Positions 53,554-61,622 of a DNA stretch of 64,000 nt are shown here, piece by piece. Each line of letters starts with the position of its first letter. Positions within the stretch are counted from its first letter, which is position 1. Where the stretch lies: the NCBI RefSeq assembly GCF_031624395.1, contig NZ_JAMQON010000004.1, positions 364,988 through 428,987 on the forward strand, written 5' to 3'. The stretch is from Halomicroarcula saliterrae (GTDB taxonomy: Archaea > Halobacteriota > Halobacteria > Halobacteriales > Haloarculaceae). Position numbers and translations under genes: made by a program. The notes beneath the pieces are model-generated. The model searched no databases and was not told where the DNA came from. It saw only the letters and a program-made list of their open reading frames with translations.

Positions 53554-53907
53554 TCAGTACAGATATGCGCTCACTTCAACACTCTCGATTTCGTGGGTAT
53601 CTCGGTCGGCCCTGACGCACACAGTGAGCCTGCCATCGCCGTCAGCGAAGGGGTGCGTTTTCCCAGTGGCGACGACAATCTGCCCGTCACTGTAGTTCGG
53701 TTCGGCCACGGTGCCACGGCGGATGATGTACGCCAAATCAAGAACACTGCTGTCGATGAGTGAACCAGTGTCATCGGTCACATCGTCGTCACCAAGCTGG
53801 TACTCAGTAGCCACAGCAGCCAACAGACGCATACACACGTCGTCGTCAGGCCGCTCGATTCGTCCCCAGTCGGTGCCATCTACCACGTTGTGTTTGATTT
53901 CGGCCAT
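53554..53907 (-). CDS. element protein of unknown function, 117 residues
   Basis: An acidic protein: residues 20-60 helical (VCMRLLAAVATEYQLGDDD), then a beta-rich end (GQIVVATGKTHPFADGDGRLTVCVRADRD, VEVSAYLY). No membrane segment, signal or known motif is evident. It starts at the ATG at 53907 and is convergent with the membrane protein gene. Possibly a small regulatory or structural protein. Confidence 0.6.
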   Translation of the reverse strand: MAEIKHNVVDGTDWGRIERPDDDVCMRLLAAVATEYQLGDDDVTDDTGSLIDSSVLDLAYIIRRGTVAEPNYSDGQIVVATGKTHPFADGDGRLTVCVRADRDTHEIESVEVSAYLY

Positions 53908-54292
53908 CGCAATTAGACAGAGGGACGGGATTGACTTAGTGTTAAGAGTATCTGATATGTTGGCCGCTACGCAAGTAGTTTACAAGTGCAAAGTCAAACA
54001 GTAGAGTAGATAAAGCCTTAGATACAGGCCCTCTACCCCCGTATCACGATTACAGAGACAAAGGCCACTGCTCAGACATGGGGGGAGGAGGTCTGCATCG
54101 CCGTACTGACACTTCTCCGTTCAGGCTGATACGTCACCCACCGTCAAAGACGTATATATTGTCGAACTGCGATACACCCCGCTGTTTCTCTCAGAATTTT
54201 CTGACTATGTGTTCAGACAGTTACGCAGTTCTTTCATATCAAATATATAAAATATCCTACATTTTAAATAGTTTCAGGTACAAAGGATATGT
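53908..54292. other. A+T-rich control region of the integrative element
   Basis: 385 bp between divergent genes. The sequence ATCAAATATATAAAATATCC (about 54239-54258) has a strong TATA pattern 35-50 nt before the ATG at 54293, so it likely promotes the two-gene operon. A second A+T-rich tract near 53940-54000 may serve the minus-strand gene. No coding frame is convincing. Confidence 0.55.
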
Positions 54293-54712
54293 ATGGAAGA
54301 TTCTTCTGATCCACAGTCTGATACTGTTGCTCCCTCGTATTCGAGAATGCAGGTTCGACCCCGTGTCAAGTCAAATCTGATGGAAATTGCCCGATGGCTC
54401 GATGACCGATATGAGCAAGACCTGCGTAGCCGTGACGCCGCCCTGGAGCTGGTTACAGAGCAGTTCATCACAGACCATAGCGACGACTTCGACAACAAGG
54501 GACAGCGGATGTGGGTCTACACTGGTCGGTACAGTGGGGAGACAAAGGAGGTTACACTCGATTGTGGGAAGACGATGACTGTTGCAGTGAAGGATGACGA
54601 CAGCACTAACGCCGACTCTCAGAGTGAGCAGACGGATGATGACGGTGACGACAGCGACGACGGGAAACTCACGTTCACACTGTCCGATGGTCCCACAGGC
54701 GGTGAGGCGTAA
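54293..54712 (+). CDS. element ribbon-helix-helix-like acidic protein
   Basis: A 139-residue protein. Residues 19-60 (MQVRPRVKSNLMEIARWLDD...LRSRDAALELVTEQF) resemble a beta-strand plus two-helix ribbon-helix-helix DNA-binding fold; the middle is beta-rich, and the end is a long Asp/Ser/Glu tail (residues 100-139). Its stop is followed after 1 nt by the start of the 432-residue gene, so they are coupled. A DNA-binding or regulator role is inferred from fold resemblance only. Confidence 0.5.
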   Translation: MEDSSDPQSDTVAPSYSRMQVRPRVKSNLMEIARWLDDRYEQDLRSRDAALELVTEQFITDHSDDFDNKGQRMWVYTGRYSGETKEVTLDCGKTMTVAVKDDDSTNADSQSEQTDDDGDDSDDGKLTFTLSDGPTGGEA

Positions 54713-54713
54713 C

Positions 54714-56012
54714 ATGAGTACAAGAACCTTCGACGTGGGTACTGTCAGTGATCACGAGCCACAGGGTGACTGTGACAGTCGCATCTACGTCAATGGAACT
54801 CGGATTCCCGTCGCCAATGCTGATGTTCATCTTCGGAAAGAGGGAGCATTAGACGTTACACGATACGCTGAAGTTCAGTTTCCTGCAACGTATCAGGGTG
54901 AACGGTACGTCGATTTGTTCCAGACGAAAGAACCACAGAACCAGACATCGTTCGACACACTGTACATCGAATTGAAAGACAGCAATGATACGTTCATCCC
55001 GACATTTCGGGGTTTTGTAACAGGCGTTGGGGCGACTGACAAAGCCTCGACGTGGCAATGTCGGGCTCGTGGTCCAGCCGATTTACTGACCAGTGTCACA
55101 GCAGGGAAGCAATTTACCAGTTGTACTGGTAAATTTGTTGTTGATTACGTACTTTCTGAACTGGACGAGAACAGTCAATTCAACGTTACCTCTCTCAGTG
55201 AGACGGCGGATGACTCACTGGAAGACATCGAAATTTACGACGATATAGAGAGTCTTGCTGATTTTATCTTCCCCGACAATGACAGTATTCCAGACCTGGC
55301 ACCGAAGACGTTCCAAGAGAACCGCCACACACTAAAAGACGTAGTTGACTGGCTTCGGTCGAAAAACAGCCTTCGGCTTTGGTTTCAACCAACTGAAGAT
55401 GGCATTACGCTACTGCCACTGAAGAAGCCAACCAACACGTCTCACCAAGCCCATTATCTCGGTGGCGATATAACAGTCATCGATAACAATGCCTATGCTG
55501 AACTGGCACCCATCAATACGATTGAGGTAAAGGGAAGTGCAACACGTTCAAAAGAATCAGTTGGTTCCTTTGAACTAAACACTGGTGTGAAGAAGTACGT
55601 CATTGCTAAAGCCCGACACAAAGGGCTATACCAGCGAGCAGGCGAGACAGAACTACACGCCGATACGTTCATCAAGAGTGATGGACAGACAAAGGCAGAA
55701 GTGAAAAACGATGCTCGGTCTGCACTGAAAGAGGCTATAGACGAGGCCACAGCTGGCGACATGACGACGTTGCTTGCTGGTGGACTCACACCCTTCGATA
55801 CGATTGAAGCCCGTCCCACGTGCCGCACAGAGGCAGAGAAAACGGTGCCACTCACCTACGAAGTGAACCGTATTCATCACATGGTGAGTCCTGACGACGA
55901 CAACAGTGGGAACATCTCGAAAAGTCGTCTGAACATCGGGATTCACACTGACATGGCGGAAGATATCGTAATCAAAGATAGTTGGGTCGATAGACGTAAG
56001 AAAGAAACCTAA
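54714..56012 (+). CDS. element protein resembling a phage tail hub (gpD/late-control-like)
   Basis: A 432-residue acidic, beta-rich protein. Features suggestive of tail-hub or late-control proteins: an N-terminal RIYVNGTRIPVANADVHLRK, DTLYIELKD, then PTFRGFVTGVG and CRARGPADLLTSV; a hinge followed by a C-terminal domain with NTIEVKGSATRSKESVGSF. No other tail gene is nearby. The ATG at 54714 is chosen because upstream in-frame sequence is not protein-like. The similarity is structural impression only, without a database search. It may instead be an adhesin or surface protein. Confidence 0.4.
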   Translation: MSTRTFDVGTVSDHEPQGDCDSRIYVNGTRIPVANADVHLRKEGALDVTRYAEVQFPATYQGERYVDLFQTKEPQNQTSFDTLYIELKDSNDTFIPTFRGFVTGVGATDKASTWQCRARGPADLLTSVTAGKQFTSCTGKFVVDYVLSELDENSQFNVTSLSETADDSLEDIEIYDDIESLADFIFPDNDSIPDLAPKTFQENRHTLKDVVDWLRSKNSLRLWFQPTEDGITLLPLKKPTNTSHQAHYLGGDITVIDNNAYAELAPINTIEVKGSATRSKESVGSFELNTGVKKYVIAKARHKGLYQRAGETELHADTFIKSDGQTKAEVKNDARSALKEAIDEATAGDMTTLLAGGLTPFDTIEARPTCRTEAEKTVPLTYEVNRIHHMVSPDDDNSGNISKSRLNIGIHTDMAEDIVIKDSWVDRRKKET

Positions 56013-56236
56013 CCACTGGTGTCAGGCGGGGCAGGCCACGGTCGCCGTCCTTGTGATGTTGTTGCTTGTGTGGAGCCTACCGTACCAAGTGCTACGCCAG
56101 TGTGAACGGGTCACTTCATAATTACTGCACTGGTAGTGTCTTGATCTGTATGAGACATACTGTGCCAACGGTGCAGATTGACTCTCTGACGCTGATGGTC
56201 TCTCAATAGAAGGACTAAAGAGTATTTTGAACAGTG

Positions 56237-56911
56237 TTATTCAGCCGTCTCACCGCTGTACACGGTTAATCGGTTATCTACGCTGGTTGCACTTGGCACA
56301 TCAATTGCTTCTGCCTGCTCGTATGTAGACATACCAGCTTCAAAAGCACTGTCAGTCTGGAAGGTTGTATTGTCGTTGTCTATCTGGTTCTGTGCGCTTT
56401 GCTCAAATTCTTCAGCCGCTGTTTTTAGATGGGATGCCACTTTTGCCCCGCTGTTCGTTGCTGAGGTTACGTAGTCAGTAAGTTCAATATCACATGATTT
56501 TGCCATCGATTCAACAGCATTGAAATCATCACGTGTCGTCTGTGCTTGGTTCTGGACAGCACGAAATGCCTCAATGGCGTCATAAAAAGAGCTTTCACAT
56601 GGAGATGTATCACACTGTAATTTGTACAATGCAGAACCACCACCGAACACAGATTCCTGTGCCTGTTCTACCGTTTTAGGATCGCCAATGACAGAAGTGA
56701 TACTATTGAGTTGTTCATACGCCTGACTATATTGATAACTGACTTGCTCTCCATCCGATTCATATGGGTGGTCACAGAGTTCAGGTGTAGGTGTGGGAGT
56801 AGGTGTAGCAGATGAATTCGTTTTCGCCGACTGGTCTGTGGTTCCTGAACACCCAGCAATAGCACTCGTGGTGAGTGCCACTATGAACCTACGGCGTGAT
56901 TTGTTTTCCAT
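56237..56911 (-). CDS. element-encoded lipoprotein, 224 residues
   Basis: An N-terminal RRRF motif and LTTSAIAGCSG (lipobox, Cys near residue 21) mark a Tat-exported lipoprotein with a Thr/Pro stalk (TPTPTPTP). A mostly helical, Gln/Ser/Asn-rich domain follows with two pairs of Cys (CDHP, CDTSPC). Codon use is A/T-rich. It starts at the ATG at 56911. Surface or accessory role; function unknown. Confidence 0.7.
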   Translation of the reverse strand: MENKSRRRFIVALTTSAIAGCSGTTDQSAKTNSSATPTPTPTPELCDHPYESDGEQVSYQYSQAYEQLNSITSVIGDPKTVEQAQESVFGGGSALYKLQCDTSPCESSFYDAIEAFRAVQNQAQTTRDDFNAVESMAKSCDIELTDYVTSATNSGAKVASHLKTAAEEFEQSAQNQIDNDNTTFQTDSAFEAGMSTYEQAEAIDVPSATSVDNRLTVYSGETAE

Positions 56912-58301
56912 ACTTTGATGGTCATACTATGTTCTTAATTTAGTTTGGGTCTCTGATACTATAAACGGTACAGAAAACGTTTTTATTGGGCATGGTATTT
57001 GACTAATCCATATTCATTGTGCCTTTAAGTAGGCAGCCGAAACGAGTACTGTCCGATACTGAGTCAAGATTACTATCATATATCAAATATATCTTGGGAA
57101 ATTCCCGATATACCTAAGTTTTCTTACTATTAATTTGGCCCCTATTTCCTATTCAGTACTGGGGAGGGGCAAATCACCTGTGCCACAGAATCCTCTGTAA
57201 AGCCTTGTGTCCCATTTCCTAAGTTAGACAATGAAACCTACTTGGGATTGTATAGACGCTCTTGAAAACAGTCACAAGCACCTTAGAATATAAATGAGCT
57301 AATTACTTCTGCTGGAGATCTTCATTTAGTCTGCGGTACCCTTCCCAAGAAGTGTGGATATAACCAAGGTCACAGGCTGCTTCAATAGCGGTCTTATCAG
57401 TCGTCATCCTTGATTGTTACTTGTTATTCTGAATTAATATTTTGTTTCTGACATTTGTGAGTCGACCATAGACAGTGTAATAATACCAGTATCTTAGGTT
57501 CTTGTCTCATGTGGCCTTGCACGGCTTACTGTAGTTGCACCTGTGATTCTAGTCTATACCCTGTCTACTGTAGTTACACCAGTCTCCCTTGATCTGAAGA
57601 CCTGAGATACTACATACTCACTAATCTTCGTAGTAAATACTGAATACGCCAGTGTCAATGTAGAATTGCTGTTCAGTAGTAATTGGACAATGAATCTCCC
57701 TACGGTCGATTCAGTGTAAGGAGCGTTGCTTACAGCAACGATGCGTTACTCTCCTTAACAGTCGAGTAACCCCTTCAAAAAGGGTACTACGTACCCCAAA
57801 AAGTTTCATCGGCACACCCCATCCCCCCATCAACAGCAATCAGTAGAAACGTTCGGTGGTTGAAGCAGCTCAGTCGAGATAGTAACGATAGATTTGCTTC
57901 TTATACAAATAATAGTATGAAGGGGGTTCAAATCTATCCAAATTTAGTATATGATGTATCCCTCTCGGTTACTATCTAATGCTCCTGACACAGCCCTCAC
58001 GCCGTTGTGAGTGGCTATAGGGATGGCTCACTGCTGGGTCCGAGATCTATAAACAGGCAGATGTGACCTACCTTCTTGCTTTCTGAGACAGATACACTGG
58101 GGAGTCTGCAAGACACTGTATCAAATACCCAATAGTAATTTGATGTGTATATGAATTTTGATATAACTGGAGGCTAGTTTACTGAGTCAGACATAACAAT
58201 GTATTCAAGATAGCTCGTTCGCCACTTCTGACTGCGTAGGGTAGACGTTATTCATACTTTCACAAACGTTGAAGTGTAGGAGACTGACAAGCACATGGTA
58301 T
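56912..58301. other. gene-poor, inverted-repeat-rich stretch of the integrative element
   Basis: About 1.4 kb without a convincing gene except a possible 34-codon frame. Structures: CGTTGCT/AGCAACG hairpin (about 57724-57740), flanked by AAGGAG/CTCCTT; GGGTAC/GTACCC palindrome at about 57783-57797; AGATAGTAAC (57877-57886) against GTTACTATCT (57968-57977); TACTGTAGTT direct repeats at 57527 and 57566. A replication origin, recombination region or decayed genes are all possible. Confidence 0.6.
57303..57407 (-). CDS. possible 34-residue element protein
   Basis: From the ATG at 57407 a 34-codon frame reads MTTDKTAIEAACDLG, then YIHTSWEGYRRLNEDLQQK. The end looks helical and charged, with normal amino-acid balance, which is better than its surroundings. 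It lies in a gene-poor region and may be a remnant of a longer gene. No upstream box A or ribosome-binding site is compelling. Confidence 0.3.
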   Translation of the reverse strand: MTTDKTAIEAACDLGYIHTSWEGYRRLNEDLQQK

Positions 58302-58820
58302 ATGATACTTGGACTGTTACTGATCGGGCTGTTTTTCCAGGGAGTACTGGCTATCGCAGTGTATCGAGACGCCTACAGTCGTGGTGTTGATGAGGGTGTC
58401 TGGACTGTTATAGCGGTTTTATTCGGTATCGTTGGAGTCCTATTGTATCTGTTAGCACGTCCTGACCAGACTATCCCAGAGGACGAACGAGAGCAAGCAG
58501 CGTCGACGCAGGGACTGAAAACAATTGGTGTCTATAGTGTGGCTGTCATCGTGGGTGTAATCATTGCAATGGTAATTGGGATTGGAGTTGCTGATACCTT
58601 CTATTCTAATTCTATTCCCGAAGGATGTGACCGTCTTGAATTTGTTGACGCTAATGAACCAGTAGGACCGTGTGAGATAACTAAAGAGGAATACGAGTCG
58701 GATAGAGAAATGAGAAATATGGTTGCATGGATGAGTCTACTCGGTGGTGCTGGTCTTGGACCACTGGGTCTGTACTCTATTCGGAATCGAGAGCGATTGG
58801 GGGAGCGTTTGCCTGTTTGA
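58302..58820 (+). CDS. element membrane protein, 172 residues
   Basis: Three or four helices: residues 1-18 (MILGLLLIGLFFQGVLAI), 32-50, 72-98 (VAVIVGVIIAMVIGIGVAD) and 138-155. An acidic extracytoplasmic loop lies between them (about 99-132), and the tail is basic. The ATG at 58302 is preferred; a TTG at 58269 would add 11 residues. No family recognised; possibly a virion membrane or superinfection-related protein. Confidence 0.6.
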   Translation: MILGLLLIGLFFQGVLAIAVYRDAYSRGVDEGVWTVIAVLFGIVGVLLYLLARPDQTIPEDEREQAASTQGLKTIGVYSVAVIVGVIIAMVIGIGVADTFYSNSIPEGCDRLEFVDANEPVGPCEITKEEYESDREMRNMVAWMSLLGGAGLGPLGLYSIRNRERLGERLPV

Positions 58821-58871
58821 GTGGCCTGACCCCATACCTGACGTGTCGAAAACGGGGTTCGACAACGACGT

Positions 58872-59912
58872 TTAGAGGTTGTCGATAAACTGGCGACGTT
58901 GTTCAGCTTTCTCGTCCTCAGTCCGTCTATCATAGTGCTGGTCCAACACGTCCTGAGAGACGTTCATCCTGTCCGAGACAACTTTCTCGGGGACATCCTG
59001 ACGTAGATGGTGGGTGATTGCCCCACGACGGACAGGGTGGCCCGATACCGTCGACGGGCACTTACAGGCATCGTTAGTCCGTTGTGCAGCTTCACAGGTG
59101 TCGGGGTCCTTGTTGTGTGGACATCCCCGTCCCGTCGCACAGGGCCTTGTAGCAGCGTATATATTTCGTCTGATAGAGTTTTTTGCAGGACGGCCCCGCT
59201 TGGTCGTGAACAATGGATTACGGCCATTGTCGTCAGTCACAGGGTGTCTATGTTCGCTGATATAGTCACTGAGGACATCGCTTACCTCGGTAGACAGTGC
59301 GATGTATCGCTCCGCTCGGTCCCCGTTCTTGAGTGGTGTGTCAGTCTCTGGTCGGTGTCGAATACGTAGCCGCTCACGTTCGCCGTCGAAGTCGGAGACA
59401 TCAAGCCCCTGTACGGTGCCTGTTCGGATTCCAGTGTGCCATAGTAGGGACATCAAGGCATGGGTTCGACTGGCATAGTGATACTGCCGTAAGTAGGAGA
59501 GAATCTCCGTCGCGTCATCACTCTCCAAGGTTTCAGTTCGGGCTGTTCGGTCCCTGTCGGGTAACACAATTCGCTCCGATACAGTGGGTTCGACGGCATC
59601 AATCGACTCACAGAACTGAATGAACTGACGCACCGTCGAGAGGTAGATACTCAGGGTCGACTGTTGGAACCCCTCTCGGATTTCCAGACGGTATTCATGG
59701 ACTGTCCGAGCTGTCACGTCATTCATGTTCATAATCTCGTTGTCGTCACAGAAGGTGACGAACGAGCCGACGTGTTTCTCGTGCATTTCGAGCGAACGGT
59801 CGGCCAAGTCGTCCTGACGGGATTCAAGATACAGTGACTTGGCGCTACTCGGTTCCAGTGGTTCTAATCGGTGCTGTCCGTCGTTATCGGGAACTTCTGT
59901 CGTTCGGGTCAT
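58872..59912 (-). CDS. int: tyrosine recombinase (integrase)
   Basis: A 346-residue XerC/D-type recombinase. An N-terminal SAM-like core-binding domain (about 20-115) precedes the catalytic domain, with Arg163 in GIRTGT, His292 and Arg295 in GHPVRRG, and Tyr327 in DQHYDRR. A Cys-rich insertion (residues 258-285) typical of haloarchaeal integrases lies before the HxxR motif. The ATG at 59912 is preferred. It lies 117 bp from the right attachment repeat, facing away from it, and presumably catalyses integration and excision of the element. Confidence 0.92.
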   Translation of the reverse strand: MTRTTEVPDNDGQHRLEPLEPSSAKSLYLESRQDDLADRSLEMHEKHVGSFVTFCDDNEIMNMNDVTARTVHEYRLEIREGFQQSTLSIYLSTVRQFIQFCESIDAVEPTVSERIVLPDRDRTARTETLESDDATEILSYLRQYHYASRTHALMSLLWHTGIRTGTVQGLDVSDFDGERERLRIRHRPETDTPLKNGDRAERYIALSTEVSDVLSDYISEHRHPVTDDNGRNPLFTTKRGRPAKNSIRRNIYAATRPCATGRGCPHNKDPDTCEAAQRTNDACKCPSTVSGHPVRRGAITHHLRQDVPEKVVSDRMNVSQDVLDQHYDRRTEDEKAEQRRQFIDNL

Positions 59913-60006
59913 TGATTGGACCGAATCGACTGACTGGACAGGCCACCTACCGACTGTGAGACCGTCTACGGTGTCGTAAGTTTTCGCGCAGCGAAACGTC
60001 GACTGA

Positions 60007-60025
60007 GCCAGACTACCCGTCTGGC
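60007..60025. other. palindrome beside the right attachment repeat
   Basis: GCCAGAC (60007-60013) and GTCTGGC (60019-60025) form a perfect 7-bp stem with a 5-nt loop, 3 bp before the right 101-bp repeat. It may be an arm-type integrase site or a terminator. It is unique to this junction. Confidence 0.5.
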
Positions 60026-60028
60026 GAA

Positions 60029-60129
60029 ATCTCCGACAACGACCGCAAGTACTACTCCATCGACCGCGCCAAAGAGGTCCTGAACTACCGCCCGCAGGAC
60101 AACTCCGCACACTTCGACGGCGAAAACCG
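60029..60129 (+). other. right attachment repeat (attR)
   Basis: Identical over 101 bp to 52408-52508 in azf, offset by 7,621 bp. It is followed by the original host azf tail (60130-60151), so this is the host-derived copy of the site. Confidence 0.9.
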
Positions 60130-60151
60130 GGTCGTCGAACCGGACGTCTGA
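60029..60151 (+). pseudogene. displaced 3' remnant of azf
   Basis: The last 40 codons of azf plus stop, RVVEPDV ending, cut off from the 5' part by the element. Its codons (CGG GTC GTC GAA CCG GAC GTC) are G/C-rich like the host, unlike the element-supplied tail of the intact gene (CGA GTG GTT GAG CCC GAT GCT). A T-run (AGCTATTTTTC) follows, probably the old azf terminator. Confidence 0.88.
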
Positions 60152-60184
60152 GCTATTTTTCTCCCGACAGGATATAGACCCACC

Positions 60185-60220
60185 CCCATAGTGTTATGAC
60201 TATGGGATTCGTACCATAGT
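60185..60220 (+). promoter_or_regulatory. operator-like repeats upstream of the toxin-antitoxin genes
   Basis: CCCATAGT (60185-60192) and ACTATGGG (60199-60206) are an exact 8-bp inverted repeat around GTTATG; a third half-site CCATAGT is at 60214-60220, just before the ATG at 60227. The arrangement suggests self-repression by the HTH antitoxin, as in many toxin-antitoxin operons. Confidence 0.55.
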
Positions 60221-60226
60221 GTAGCG

Positions 60227-60508
60227 ATGAGCTACACGGTGGTCGAGGACGTCGAAGACCGTGTGGGCGAGACGGTCATCCGTCGGAAGATACTGCAGAC
60301 GGACGACCCGCAGTTTCCGAGCGGCTATCGCTACGCGCTCCACTACGGCTACACCGACGGCCGGGGAACTATCCTGCGCTACGACAACGAGAACGAGACG
60401 CCCGGACGCCACGAGCGACACACGGCCGACGGTATCCAGGCGATCGAGTTCCCCGGAATGTCGGCACTTCGGCAGAAATTCGTCGATGAGGTGGAATCCC
60501 GACAATGA
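60227..60508 (+). CDS. TumE-type toxin (DUF6516)
   Basis: A 93-residue protein with the DUF6516 pattern: TVIRRKILQTDDPQFPSGYRYALHYGYTDGRGTILRYDNEN, then HERHTADG and FPGMSALRQKFVDEV. Bacterial TumE acts as a toxin paired with a HTH antitoxin. The start at the ATG at 60227 lies between the operator half-sites and the gene. It overlaps the next gene by 4 bp. The toxin role in haloarchaea is inferred from family context. Confidence 0.75.
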   Translation: MSYTVVEDVEDRVGETVIRRKILQTDDPQFPSGYRYALHYGYTDGRGTILRYDNENETPGRHERHTADGIQAIEFPGMSALRQKFVDEVESRQ

Positions 60509-60930
60509 CAGACAACTCACTCAAAATCACGTTCAGGCAACGCGAGACCCACCGCGACGCGGCACAGCGACGACTGCAGCGAGCCGAGGCCGGCGAGGCC
60601 GGCGCGGCTATCGAGCAGGACGCCCGGTTCATCCTGAACTTCGAGGCGTACAGCGACGTCGAGCAGTTGATGCGCGAGCGGAATCTGAAGCTCATCGAAG
60701 CGGTTGTCGAACACCGGCCCGAGAGCATCCAAGACGCCGCTGCGGTCGTCGACCGTGACTACCGCGACGTCCATCGGAACCTGAAAGAGCTCGAATCACT
60801 TGGCGTCATCGAGTTCGAAGCCGACGGGCAGCGCAAGAAGCCACAACTCCGGGCGGGTGCCCAGAGCGTCGACTTCTCGTTTCAGTTCCCGATTCGTACG
60901 CCAACAGATGCCGGCGCGTCGGCCGACTGA
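60505..60930 (+). CDS. TumA-type HTH antitoxin / HVO_A0114-like regulator
   Basis: A 141-residue protein. Residues 1-55 have a charged helical segment (RETHRDAAQRRLQRAEAG), and a winged-helix region follows at about 70-110 (RPESIQDAAAVVDRDYRDVHRNLKELESLGVIEFE). It belongs to the HVO_A0114-type DNA-binding group that accompanies DUF6516 toxins. The ATGA overlap with the toxin gene implies coupling. It probably represses its own promoter. Its stop abuts that of the phosphodiesterase gene. Confidence 0.8.
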   Translation: MTDNSLKITFRQRETHRDAAQRRLQRAEAGEAGAAIEQDARFILNFEAYSDVEQLMRERNLKLIEAVVEHRPESIQDAAAVVDRDYRDVHRNLKELESLGVIEFEADGQRKKPQLRAGAQSVDFSFQFPIRTPTDAGASAD

Positions 60931-61422
60931 TCACCCCAGTTCGTGAAACGCTAGCTCCTCGCTCCCCGTCTCCAGCGTCGCGACCGAGAACGCGCCCGGC
61001 GCCGGGGGAATCGAAATCCCGCCGGGGTTCACCCGCACCGTCCCCTCGTACTCCTCGGTCCCGGCCTCGTGGGTGTGACCGTGGAAGACGTAGTCGTAGG
61101 TGCCACACTCGACCAGTGCGTCGACGACGGCGCCGCTGGTGCCGTGATAGACGGCGACCTCCTGCCCGCCGAGCGTGAGCTCGCCCATCTCGCCCATGTA
61201 GGTGCCAAAGTCCTCGACGGTCGACTCGACGGCCCACTCGCCGTCGTTGTTCCCCCGAACGGCGTAAAACTCCCAGTCGCCGTCGAAGGGGGTCACCGAG
61301 AACGGCGCGACGAAATCGCCGCAGTGGACGACTGCCTCGGCCCCGGCGTCCTCGAACGTCTCCACCGCCGCGTCGACCTGTTCGCCGTTGTCGTGCGTGT
61401 CCGAGACGATACCGACTAGCAT
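60931..61422 (-). CDS. YfcE/MJ0936-type metallophosphodiesterase
   Basis: A 163-residue calcineurin-like protein with the full motif set: SDTHDN (residue 7), HCGDF (about 34), RGNNDG (about 56), HGTS and HGHTH (about 119). MJ0936-type enzymes cut phosphodiesters with Mn or Ni; the physiological substrate is unknown. The start is set at MLVGIVSDTH (61422). Confidence 0.93.
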   Translation of the reverse strand: MLVGIVSDTHDNGEQVDAAVETFEDAGAEAVVHCGDFVAPFSVTPFDGDWEFYAVRGNNDGEWAVESTVEDFGTYMGEMGELTLGGQEVAVYHGTSGAVVDALVECGTYDYVFHGHTHEAGTEEYEGTVRVNPGGISIPPAPGAFSVATLETGSEELAFHELG

Positions 61423-61622
61423 GGGTCGTGATTCTTCGGCTGGGAATAAGAACGTATGGCCCACTGGCAGTCACTGGCGTGTGAGCTTCCGCCGTTGTGC
61501 CCAGAGTGTTCAGTCGACTGCGAGAGAGGCTGTCTGGCTGTCTGCGGTCGTGCTGGGCGGAGAACCGTCGACGACGGGCGAGACCCGCGTTCCTTATCAC
61601 CCGCACCGACCAGTCGCTAGCC

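Larger units (their letters stand above)
52408..60129 (+). mobile_element. 7.6-kb integrative element in azf
   Basis: Bounded by perfect 101-bp direct repeats; A+T-richer than the flanks. Gene order: 137-residue membrane protein (+), 117-residue protein (-), 139-residue ribbon-helix-helix-like protein and 432-residue tail-hub-like protein (+), 224-residue lipoprotein (-), gene-poor stretch, 172-residue membrane protein (+), tyrosine recombinase (-) beside the right repeat. No replication, terminase, capsid or conjugation gene is recognised. It could be a provirus remnant, a satellite or an integrative plasmid. Confidence 0.85.

Noticed and set aside
57231-57293. 20-codon frame MKPTWDCIDALENSHKHLRI in the gene-poor region
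   Set aside because: Too short, and there is no promoter or ribosome-binding support; could be a remnant but not reportable as a gene.
58872-60110. Longer integrase start upstream of 59912
   Set aside because: The added N-terminus (RSCPAGGSSGPLW...) is a reverse translation of the attR repeat, and integrase similarity begins at the ATG at 59912.
60227-60930. Toxin-antitoxin pair as part of the integrative element
   Set aside because: It lies beyond the attR repeat and the displaced host azf end, and has host-like G+C-rich codons, so it is outside the current element boundaries.
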